Part shown: positions 11,059 through 19,200 of the stretch, one piece after another | Layout: the number at the start of each line of letters is the position of its first letter | Position numbering within the stretch: the first letter of the stretch is position 1 | Assembly: GCA_037974665.1 (NCBI GenBank) | Contig: CM075765.1 | Location: forward strand, 2,671,501-2,735,500 | Source: Ehretia macrophylla | Lineage: Eukaryota > Streptophyta > Magnoliopsida > Boraginales > Ehretiaceae | Direction: 5' to 3' | DNA: 64,000 nt | Translations under genes and position numbers: made by a program | Notes under the pieces: generated by a model | What the model saw: only the letters and a program-made list of their open reading frames with translations | Database searches by the model: none | What the model was told of the DNA's origin: nothing

Positions 11059-11160
11059 TGATGCGAACCAGCCATCCACATTCATTGCACCATTTGGATG
11101 AATTTTTCAGCAATGATTCAAGTCAAGATTCTATTTTCAAGATTCAAGAACTTCAAGATT

Positions 11161-11180
11161 CTTCAAGAAGTTTCAAGAAG
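11161..11180 (+). promoter_or_regulatory. heat-shock-element array in LTR U3
   Basis: CTTCAAGAAGTTTCAAGAAG reads as four contiguous alternating 5-bp units (nTTCn nGAAn nTTCn nGAAn), the canonical heat-shock-factor site. Two more degenerate units precede it. It lies about 345 bp upstream of the TATA box. The same array is found at 875-894, 4539-4558, 19021-19040, 27827-27846 and 60842-60861 among others. Confidence 0.6.
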
Positions 11181-11382
11181 ATTTGAAGATCTAGTAAAGA
11201 TTTGATTTCTTTGTAATTCTATCATAGTTTTAGTTTTCAATTTTAGTTTAATTCCCTATGGACGAATTTAGGTGTTCACACTAGGAGAGAGACTTTCTTG
11301 GGCTGCAAGATTAGGTGTTCACACTAGAAAGGAGCTTTTCTTGGGCTGCAAGTTTGCTTCCTTTTTAGTTACTATTCACGTC

Positions 11383-11400
11383 ACTATTCACGTGAATAGT
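11383..11400 (+). promoter_or_regulatory. 18-bp palindrome centred on a G-box
   Basis: ACTATTCACGTGAATAGT is a perfect palindrome with CACGTG at its centre, the bZIP/bHLH recognition core. Partial copies (ACTATTCACGT) flank it at 11371 and near 11449, so U3 holds a small enhancer-like array. It is present in nearly all LTRs of the family; E's copy at 18801-18818 has one mismatch. Confidence 0.5.
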
Positions 11401-11523
11401 TAATAGGAGTATTTTCTTGGTCTCCAAGTTTGTTTCATTTGACCTAGTTACTATTCACGTTTTTCCTACTTGGGCTAGGGTTTAGGAGTCCTTTTCCAAG
11501 CAGGATACTTATTTGTTATTGCC

Positions 11524-11530
11524 TATATAA
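11524..11530 (+). promoter_or_regulatory. TATA box of family-1 LTR promoter
   Basis: TATATAA in the context GCCTATATAAGGCAC, conserved in the full LTRs (for example minus-strand 4189-4195 and 18671-18677, plus-strand 28184-28190). The start site would be about 30 bp downstream, near the GATAATAAAG motif. Confidence 0.65.
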
Positions 11531-11694
11531 GGCACTTTTTGTGAAAATAAAGTTAGACAATTCTGAAATTAAATTGTGAGATTATTCTCCCTGGGTTCTC
11601 CAAGAGACTCTTTTGAACTTATCAAGGGATTCCTTGTGGCGTTCAACCTTGACTTATCAAGCGGATTTCCATCCCCGTTTGTGGCGTCTTCACC

Positions 11695-11804
11695 ATACCA
11701 AGGTTCTTGCTTTTCTAAGCAACGGGTCGCGGTTTCCATCATATTCACTATACCAAGGTTCTTGTCTTGCTAGGCAAAGGGTCGCGGTTCCATCCATTCT
11801 TGAA
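11695..11804 (+). repeat. 55-bp tandem duplication in LTR R/U5
   Basis: Two imperfect units, each starting ATACCAAGGTTCTTG and containing GGGTCGCGGTT, begin at 11695 and 11750. The C-type LTRs (751 bp) and the 5' LTR of F (763 bp) have one unit only, which explains most of the length difference from the 811-813-bp LTRs. Confidence 0.8.
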
Positions 11805-11870
11805 AGATCTTGGGTTTGTTTTACCAATCTTGGTGTTGGGTCTTGGCACATGTTGACCAGGTTCGTATCA

Positions 11871-12761
11871 GTTGGTAATCAGAGCTTAGGTTTATCAGGT
11901 TTGCCTATCCTTTTCTTATTTTTCTTGGTTAATTCCTTGAGTCTAGGTCTAGGTTTTAATTCCTTTCTTCGTTCTTGATTGTTTCTTGCTTCCAATTCGT
12001 TTTCTTGGTTGTGTCTTGATTCCGTTCTTGTTCTTTTAATTTCGTGTCTTGAGTCTTGTTCTCCGTTTCTTGAGTCTTGTCTTCAATTTTGTTTTCTTGC
12101 TTTCAATTTCGTTTCTTGTTAAGCTTTCAATTGGCCAAACCCTAGAATCTTGAATTAGGGTTTCTTGTGTTTCTAAATTCGAAGTCTTGGTTACTTGCTC
12201 ATTGTCTTTGTTTCTGAAAATCAAGAAAAGAACATCAAGAAAGAAAAGAGACTTCAAGAAAAGAAAAAAAAAATTCGGAGCTGAAAAAAAAAAAAAAAAA
12301 AGGGCAAAATAGTGAACAGTAAAAAACTTGTTTTTGTTCAATTAGCCTTCGTGGCCAAGCTTTTCTGAAGGGAAACGACGTTCTGAGCATACCCCACAGC
12401 TAAGCTGTGGGCACCACTCTCTTAGGGCCAAATTCCAACGTTTACTATGAGTTTTGGGCATTTTTTTGTTTTATAATAAGGTTTTTGTAGCTTTCCTTAT
12501 TTCTCTAGGTTTCCTTCTTCGAGTTTTATTCAAGTTTCTTTCTCTAACCTTGTTTCCAGAGTCTTAGAGATCTAAAAAAAAAAATCATCAAATTTCGAAA
12601 AAAAAAAGTAATACGCTGCTTTAGTGCCTATCTTGGTACTCTTGATTAGTTCTAGGGAACTTGAAGGAGAATACGAGTGGTAAAAGGCAGTGTGTGTGAG
12701 ATTATTAGAGGGTAAAAGCCAAGTGAGTTAAGTGAAACACGTGAGGGAGTGAAATTCAATC
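11871..12761 (+). other. leader of element D with variant primer binding site, telo-box pair and stem-loop
   Basis: The primer binding site at 11873-11885 reads TGGTAATCAGAGC, with one A more than the perfect tRNA-iMet complement. Inverted telo-box motifs AAACCCTA and TAGGGTTT occur at 12137-12163. A stem-loop CCCACAGC-TAA-GCTGTGGG occupies 12393-12411. Long A runs lie near 12260-12300. A conserved block ends at the gag ATG. Confidence 0.8.
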
Positions 12762-14777
12762 ATGGCTCATAATCAAGAGGATGACATCAATGTAGAAGGT
12801 CAACAACCCGTAGTCCCTAATTTGCAGATGCAAGCATTGATGGGGGAGATGAGACAGATGATGAGGGCTGAATTAGAACAAATACATGTGAGGTTGGATA
12901 GAGTAGAAGATAGAGCACAACGAAGGCAGCCACAAGTTGCTCAAAACGCACCAAGGAGAAACATGGTGCCAAGAAGGGAAGTTGAAGATGTTGATGAGGA
13001 GCTTGATTGGATGTCGGGCAGCAATGAAAGACATGGTCAAGTTAGAGAAGTTAGGGATCGTGTTGATAACAACTTAGGAAGCATCAAGATGAAGATTCCT
13101 ACGTTTCAAGGAAGGAGTGATCCGGAAGCCTATCTGGAGTGGGAAAAGAAGATGGAGTTGGTTTTCGATTGCCACAACTATTCCGATTTGAAAAAGGTAA
13201 AACTTGCTGCAATTGAATTTATTGACTATGCTATTGTTTGGTGGGATCAATTGTGCATTAATAGGAGGCCGAATAGAGATCGTCCTATTGCAACTTGGGA
13301 TGAGATGAAGAGAGTGATGAGGCGGCGGTTTGTCCCCAGTCATTACTATCGAGATTTATACCTCAAGCTGCAAAGTCTTCACCAAGGTAATAAAAGCGTG
13401 GAAGAATATTACAAAGAGATGGAGATGGCTATGATAAGAGCTAATGTAGAGGAAGACCGGGAGGCAACAATGGCTAGATTTTTGAATGGGTTGAATTGTG
13501 AGATTGCTAACACAATTGAGTTGTATCATTATGTTGAATTAGAAGATCTGGTACATATGGCAATTAAAGTGGAGAAACAACTAAAGAAGGGTGGTACACG
13601 ACCAAGACCAGTCTCACCTTGGAGGACGAGCAACCCAAAGGAAGAAGAAAATTTGTCCACTTCCAAGGCCATGCCCGAGCCAAAACCATCCACTAATACC
13701 ACGACCTCCCAAGGTAAATCGGTTTCTAAAACTCGATCTCGTGATATTAGATGTTTTATATGTCAGGGATGGGGACATATAGCAAGCCAATGTCCAAACA
13801 AGCGAACGATGGTAATCCTGGATGATGGAGAGATTGAATCCGAGGATGAATCACATTCTGATGACATGCCCATACTAGAGGTCACCGTAGTGGGAGAAGA
13901 GGAGTTTGGGGCGGATCATGGACAGATTCTTGGACTAGTGGCACAACGAGCCTTGAGCTTACAAGCTGAAGAAGAAGAAGAAGTAGTGCAACATGAGAAC
14001 ATCTTTCATACTCGCTGCCACGTGGAAGATAAGGTATGTAGCGTTATTATTGATGGTGGTAGTTGTACTAATGTTGCTAGTGATTCTATGGTTGAAAAGC
14101 TAGGGCTCAACACAGTTAAGCACCCACGTCCATACAAACTGCAGTGGCTGAATAATTGTGGTGAAGTAGGGGTTACAAAGCAGGTTGTTGTACCGTTTCG
14201 AATTGGAAAGTATGAAGATGAGGTATTGTGTGATGTGGTAACAATGCATGCTGGACATCTACTCTTAGAAAGACCGTGGCAATTTGATCGACGTGTGCAG
14301 CATGATGGCTTCACTAATAAGTGCACATTCATGTTCAATCAGCGGACAATCACTCTAGTTTCCATGACACCAAAAAAAGTTTATGAGAGTGAACAAAAGA
14401 ATTTGAGAGAACAAAAGAATTTGAGTGAGCAAAAGATTGAGAGTGAAAAGAAAAAGAGCAAGGTCGAATCAGGAAAGGTAGAGAGGAAAGAAAAGAATTC
14501 AACCAATGAGGTAAAAACAGAGGGAAAGCAAAGAAATTTTTATGCAAAAGCAAGTGAGGTTAAGAGAGCTTTGATTTCAAAAAGGCCAATGATTATACTT
14601 ATGTACAAAGAGGCTCTTTTAAACACTAACCAACTTTACTCGGCATTGCATATTGTTTCTTTCTTGCAGGATTTTGAGGAAGTGTTTCATGCGGATGTAC
14701 CACATGGTCTACCACCTAGGCTGGTCTTTGAACCTGGTGGATTTGAGGACAAATCCTTCTCAAGAGGGGGGGAATGA
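12762..14777 (+). CDS. Gag-protease polyprotein of element D (671 aa, intact)
   Basis: The ATG at 12762 follows the conserved leader end. Residues 22-50 are charged and coiled-coil-prone; about 108-275 form the Ty3/gypsy capsid region (KMKIPTFQGRSDPEAYLEWE, WWDQL, RRRFVPSHYYRDLY, NVEEDREATMARFLNGL); 331-344 is an intact CCHC knuckle CFICQGWGHIASQC; 429-434 is the retropepsin-like IIDGGS with Asp431; 498-507 holds the second protease motif, but Glu503 replaces the Gly seen in D'. NLxEQK hexapeptides span about 543-560. At residues 648-652 (HGLPP), where RT would start in complete elements, the frame jumps to a short tail ending SFSRGGE. The stop TGA (14775-14777) is the first three bases of the 3' LTR. 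The product would assemble particles; polymerase must come from another element. Confidence 0.88.
   Translation: MAHNQEDDINVEGQQPVVPNLQMQALMGEMRQMMRAELEQIHVRLDRVEDRAQRRQPQVAQNAPRRNMVPRREVEDVDEELDWMSGSNERHGQVREVRDRVDNNLGSIKMKIPTFQGRSDPEAYLEWEKKMELVFDCHNYSDLKKVKLAAIEFIDYAIVWWDQLCINRRPNRDRPIATWDEMKRVMRRRFVPSHYYRDLYLKLQSLHQGNKSVEEYYKEMEMAMIRANVEEDREATMARFLNGLNCEIANTIELYHYVELEDLVHMAIKVEKQLKKGGTRPRPVSPWRTSNPKEEENLSTSKAMPEPKPSTNTTTSQGKSVSKTRSRDIRCFICQGWGHIASQCPNKRTMVILDDGEIESEDESHSDDMPILEVTVVGEEEFGADHGQILGLVAQRALSLQAEEEEEVVQHENIFHTRCHVEDKVCSVIIDGGSCTNVASDSMVEKLGLNTVKHPRPYKLQWLNNCGEVGVTKQVVVPFRIGKYEDEVLCDVVTMHAGHLLLERPWQFDRRVQHDGFTNKCTFMFNQRTITLVSMTPKKVYESEQKNLREQKNLSEQKIESEKKKSKVESGKVERKEKNSTNEVKTEGKQRNFYAKASEVKRALISKRPMIILMYKEALLNTNQLYSALHIVSFLQDFEEVFHADVPHGLPPRLVFEPGGFEDKSFSRGGE
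14762..14774 (+). other. polypurine tract of element D
   Basis: AAGAG, seven G and AA immediately precede the 3' LTR. The tract is part of the coding sequence. Confidence 0.88.
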
Positions 14778-15586
14778 TGCGAACCAGCCGTCCACATTCA
14801 TTGCACCATTTGGATGAATTTTTCAGCAATGATTCAAGTCAAGATTCTATTTTCAAGATTCAAGAACTTCAAGATTCTTCAAGAAGTTTCAAGAAGATTT
14901 GAAGATCTAGTCAAGATTTGATTTCTTTGTAATTCTATCATAGTTTTAGTTTTCAGTTTTAGTTTAATTCCCTATGGACGAATTTAGGTGTTCACACTAG
15001 GAGAGAGACTTTCTTGGGCTGCAAGATTAGGTGTTCACACTAGAAAGGAGCTTTTCTTGGGCTGCAAGTTTGCTTCCTTTTTAGTTACTATTCACGTCAC
15101 TATTCACGTGAATAGTTAATAGGAGTCTTTTCTTGGTCTCCAAGTTTGTTTCCTTTGACCTAGTTACTATTCACGTTTTTCCTACTTGGGCTAGGGTTTA
15201 GGAGTCCTTTTCCAAGCAGGATACTTATTTGTTATTGCCTATATAAGGCACTTTTTGTGATAATAAAGTTAGACAATTCTGAAATTAAATTGTGAGATTA
15301 TTCTCCTTGAGTTCTCCAAGAGACTCTTTTGAACTTATCAAGGGATTCCTTGTGGCGTTCAACCTTGACTTATCAAGCGGATTTCCATCCCCGTTTGTAG
15401 CATCTTCACCATACCAAGGTTCTTGCTTTTCTAAGCAACGGGTCGCGGTTTCCATCATATTCACTATACCAAGGTTCTTGTCTTGCTAGGCAAAGGGTCG
15501 CGGTTCCATCCATTCTTGAAAGATCTTGGGTTTGTTTTACCAATCTTGGTGTTGGGTCTTGGCACATGTTGACCAGGTTCGTATCA
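14775..15586 (+). repeat. 3' LTR of element D
   Basis: 812 bp, equal in length to the 5' LTR, with few substitutions (for example near 14907 and 15260), which suggests a fairly recent insertion. It is followed by the target duplication GTAGG (15587-15591). Confidence 0.95.
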
Positions 15587-17414
15587 GTAGGCCATGTGGT
15601 ACGTTCGCGAGAAACACTTCCTTAAAATCCTCATTGGAAAAGCTATTTTCTCTTTTTACTACCTCTCTAGCTTCAGCCTTGCTCGCTTTCTTTTCACTCT
15701 CATTCTTTTGATTACCCAAATTCTTTTGTTCACTCAAGTTCTTTTGATCACTCAATTTTTGTAACCTCACTTGATCCTCATAAACTTGTTTTGGTGTCAT
15801 TGGAACTAGATTGATTGTTCGCTGATTAAACATGAATGAGTACTTGTTGGTGAAGCCATCATGCTGCACACGTCGATGAAATTGCCACAGTCTTCCTAAG
15901 AGTAGATGTCCAGCATGCATTGTTACCACATCACACAATACCTCATCTTCATACTTTCCAATGCGAAACGGCACCACAACCTGTTTTGTAACCCTTACCT
16001 CACCACAATCATTCAACCATTGTAGCTTGTATGGACGTGGATGCTTAATAGTTGTGAGTCCTAGCTTTTCAACCATGGAAGAACTAGCAACGTTAGTGCA
16101 ACTACCACCATCAATAATAACACTACATACCTTGTCTTTTACGTGGCAACGAGTATGAAAGATGTTCTCACGTGGTACTACTTCTTCCTCTTCTTTAGCT
16201 TGTAAGCTCAAGGCTCGTTGTGCCACTAGTCCAAGCATCTGTCCATGATCCGCCCCAAACTCCTCTTCTCCCACTACGGTGTCCTCTAGTATGGGCATGT
16301 CATCAGAATATGATTCATCCTCGGATTCAATCTCTCGATCATCCAGGATTACCATTGTTCGCTTGTTTGGACATTGGTTTGCTATATGTCCCCATCCCTG
16401 ACATGTAAAACATCTAATATCAAGAGATCGAGTTGTAGAAGTCGATTTACCTTGGGAGGTCGTGGTATTAGGGGATGGTTTTGGCTCAGCCATGGCCTTG
16501 GAAGTGGACAAATTTTCTTCTTCCTTTGGGTTGCTCGTCCTCCAAGGTGAGATTGGTCTTAGTCGTGTACCACCCCTCTCTAGTTGTTTCTCCACTTTAA
16601 TTGCCATATGTACCAGATCTTCTAATTCAACATAATGATACAACTCAATCGTGTTAGCAATCTCACAATTCAACCCATTCAAAAATCTAGCCATTGTTGC
16701 CTCCCGATCTTCCTCTACATTAGCTCTTATCATAGCCATCTCCATCTCTTTGTAATATTCTTCCACGCTTTTATTACCTTGATGAAGACTTTGCAGCTTG
16801 AGGTATAAATCTCGATAGTAATGACTTGGGACAAACCGCCGCCTCATCACTCTCTTCATCTCATCCCAAGTTGCAATAGGACAATCTCCATTCCGCCTCC
16901 TATTAACGCACAATTGATCCCACCAAACAATAGCATAGTCAGTAAATTCAATTGCAGCAAGTTTTACCTTTTTCAAATCGGAATAGTTGTGGCAATCGAA
17001 AACCAATTCCATCTTCTTTTCCCACTCAAGATAGGCTTCCGGATCACTCTTTCCTTGAAACGCAGGAATCTTCATCTTGATACTTCCTAAGTTGTTATCA
17101 ACACGATCAACACGATCCCTAGCATCTCTATCCCGACCATGTCGCCTATTGCTGCCCACCGAAATTCTGTCAAACTCTTCATCAACATCTTCAACTTCCC
17201 TTCTTGGCACCATGTTTCTCCTTGGTGCGTTTTGAGCAACTTGTGGCTGCCTTCGTTGTGCTCTATCTTCTACTCTATCCAACCTCACATGTATTTGTTC
17301 TAATTCAGCCCTCATCATTTGTCTCATCTCCCCAATCAATGCTTGCATCTGCAAATTAGGGACTACGGGTTGTTGACCTTCTACATTGATGTCATCCTCT
17401 TGATTATGAGCCAT
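15587..17414 (-). pseudogene. Gag-protease of element E, interrupted by D
   Basis: The ATG is at 17414 (MAHNQEDD). The frame is open through the capsid (KMKIPAFQGKSDPEAYLEWE), knuckle CFTCQGWGHIANQC, protease motif IIDGGS and second motif LLLGRLW, then enters D's LTR, giving a 625-codon frame ending at 15537 whose last residues are foreign. Between the NLSEQK repeats and EVF it is shorter than D: the segment around NFYAKASEVKRA is absent (SNEDFKEVF junction). The true C-terminus lies beyond D at 10993-11058. Before D inserted, the frame appears to have been open. The duplicate at 49460-51287 has an added nonsense codon. Confidence 0.85.
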
Positions 17415-18330
17415 GATTGAATTTCACTCCCTCACGTGTTTCACTTAACTCACTTGGCTTTTACCCTCTAATAATCTCACACACACTGCCTTTTACCACT
17501 CGTATTCTCCCTTTAGTTCGTTTGAAACTAATCAACTAGTTCAAGAAGAACCAAGCAGTGAAAACAATTCTATCACGGAATCCAATTTTTTTCTATATAT
17601 TTTTTTTTTTGACAAACAAAGGCTCTGAAAAACAGGACTCTAAGATGTGAGAACAAGGTTAGAGAAAGAAACTTGAATAAAACTTGAAGAAGGAAACCTA
17701 GAAAAATAAAGAAAGTTGTAAAACCCTATTCTAAAACACAAAAATGCCCAAAACTCATAGAAAACGTTGGAATTTGGCCCTAAGAGGGTGGTGCCCACAG
17801 TTTTTCTGTGGGTTATGCTCAGAACATCGTTTCCCTTCAGAAAAACTTGGCCACGAAGGCTAATTCAACAAAAACAAGTTTTTTACTGTTCACTGTTTTG
17901 CCTTTTTTTTTTTTTCCAGCTTCGAAATTTTTTTTTTCTTTTCTTGGAGTTTCTTTTCTTTCTTGATGTTCTTTTCTTGATTTTCAGAAACAAAGACAAT
18001 GAGCAATTATCCAAGACTTTGAATTTAGAAGGACAAGAAACCCTAATTCAAGATTCTAGGGTTTGGCCAATTGAAAACTAAACAAGAAGCAAAATTAAAA
18101 GCAAGAAAACAGAATTGAAGACAAGACTCAAGAAACGGAGAACAAGACTCACGACACGAAATTAAAAGAACAAGAACGGAATCAAAACACAACCAAGAAA
18201 ACGAATTGGAAGCATGACACAATCAAGAACGAAGAAAGGAATTAAAACCTAGACCTAGACTCAAGGAATTAACCAAGAAAAACAAGAAAAGGATAGGCAA
18301 ACCTGATAAACCTAAGCTCTGATTACCAAC
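17415..18330 (-). other. leader of element E with stem-loop and variant primer binding site
   Basis: Stem-loop at 17794-17812 (CCCACAG, 5-nt loop, CTGTGGG). Telo-box-like motifs appear near 18027-18063. The primer binding site at 18316-18328 reads TGGTAATCAGAGC in element orientation, again with the extra A. T-rich runs lie near 17590-17610 and 17904-17940. Confidence 0.8.
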
Positions 18331-19195
18331 TGATACGAACCTGGTCAACATGTGCCTAGACCCAACACCAAGATTGGTAAAACAAACCCAAGACCTTTCA
18401 AGAATGGATGGAACCGCGACCCTTTGCCTAGTAAGACAAGAACCTTGGTATAGTGAATATGATGGAAACCGCGACCCGTTGCTTAGCAAAGCAAGAACCT
18501 TGGTATGGTGAAGATGCCACAAACGGGGATGGAAATCCGCTTGATAAGTCAAGGTTGAACGCCACAAGGAATCCCTTGATAAGTTCGAAAGAGTCTCTTG
18601 GAGAACTCAAGGAGAATAATCTCACAATTTAATATCAGAATTGTCTAACTTTATTATCACAAAAAGTGCCTTATATAGGCAATAACAAATAAGTATCCTG
18701 CTTGGAAAAGGACTCCTAAACCCTAGCCCAAGTAGGAAAAACGTGAATAGTAACTAGGTCAAAGGAAACAAACTTGGAGACCAAGAAAAGACTCCTAGTA
18801 ACTAGTCACGTGAATAGTGATATGAATAGTAACTAAAAAGGAAGCAAACTAGCAGCCCAAGAAAAGCTCCTTTCTAGTGTGAACACCTAATCTTGTAGCC
18901 CAAGAAAGTCTCTCTCCTAGTGTGAATACCTAAATTCGTCCATAGAAAATTAAACTAAAACTGAAAACTAAAACTAGGATAAAATTACAAAGAAATCAAA
19001 TCTTGACTAAATCTTCAAATCTTCTTGAAACTTCTTGAAGAATCTTGAAGTTCTTGAATCTTGAAAATAGAATCTTGACATGAATCTTTGCTGGAAAATT
19101 TGCCCAAAAGGTTCAATGAATGTGGACGCCCAATTGGTTCATTGAATGTGGATGCTTCAATTGGTTCATTGAATGTGGACGTCTGGTTCGCATCA
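18331..19195 (-). repeat. 5' LTR of element E (865 bp, with triplicated end motif)
   Basis: TATA box on the minus strand at 18671-18677 and heat-shock array at 19021-19040. Three units of a 26-27-bp motif (core TTCATTGAATGTGGACG) at 19110-19184 replace the single unit of other LTRs and account for the extra ~50 bp. It ends against the target duplication AATGT (19196-19200). Confidence 0.92.
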
Positions 19196-19200
19196 AATGT

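Larger units (their letters stand above)
11059..11870 (+). repeat. 5' LTR of element D
   Basis: An 812-bp LTR from TGATGCGAACC to GGTTCGTATCA. In order it contains the heat-shock array (11161-11180), G-box palindrome (11383-11400), TATA box (11524-11530) and a 55-bp direct duplication in R/U5 (11695-11804). This layout makes about the first 490 bp U3. Confidence 0.95.
11059..15586 (+). mobile_element. element D: intact-ORF gag-pro LTR retrotransposon nested in E
   Basis: Two 812-bp LTRs (11059-11870, 14775-15586), primer-binding-like site, leader, a 671-codon gag-pro frame and polypurine tract. The flanks are GTAAG/GTAGG; in the duplicate (42680-49459) both are GTAGG, which shows the left copy here mutated after duplication. 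It is the best-preserved family-1 element in the window and the only one with an uninterrupted full-length product. It has no pol domains beyond the protease. Confidence 0.95.
9110..19195 (-). mobile_element. element E: gag-pro LTR retrotransposon with nested LINE and element D
   Basis: E has a 3' LTR (9110-10992, split by a LINE copy), polypurine tract, gag-pro (17414 down to 10993, split by D), leader, primer binding site and 5' LTR (18331-19195, 865 bp). Its target duplication AATGT (9105-9109 and 19196-19200) is perfect. The LTRs carry a three-unit expansion of a 26-27-bp motif at the U3 start. The same element with the same two nested insertions recurs at 40723-53072, so all three insertions predate the segmental duplication. 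Confidence 0.92.

Noticed and set aside
11576..11773. A 65-codon frame (MRLFSLSSPRDSFELIKG...) repeated at more than ten loci on both strands
   Set aside because: It lies in LTR R/U5, starts at GTG rather than ATG, and its copies follow LTR copies exactly. It is a by-product of LTR repetition, not a gene.
12137..12163. Interstitial telomere repeats
   Set aside because: Only isolated AAACCCTA/TAGGGTTT motifs occur; there is no tandem TTTAGGG array.
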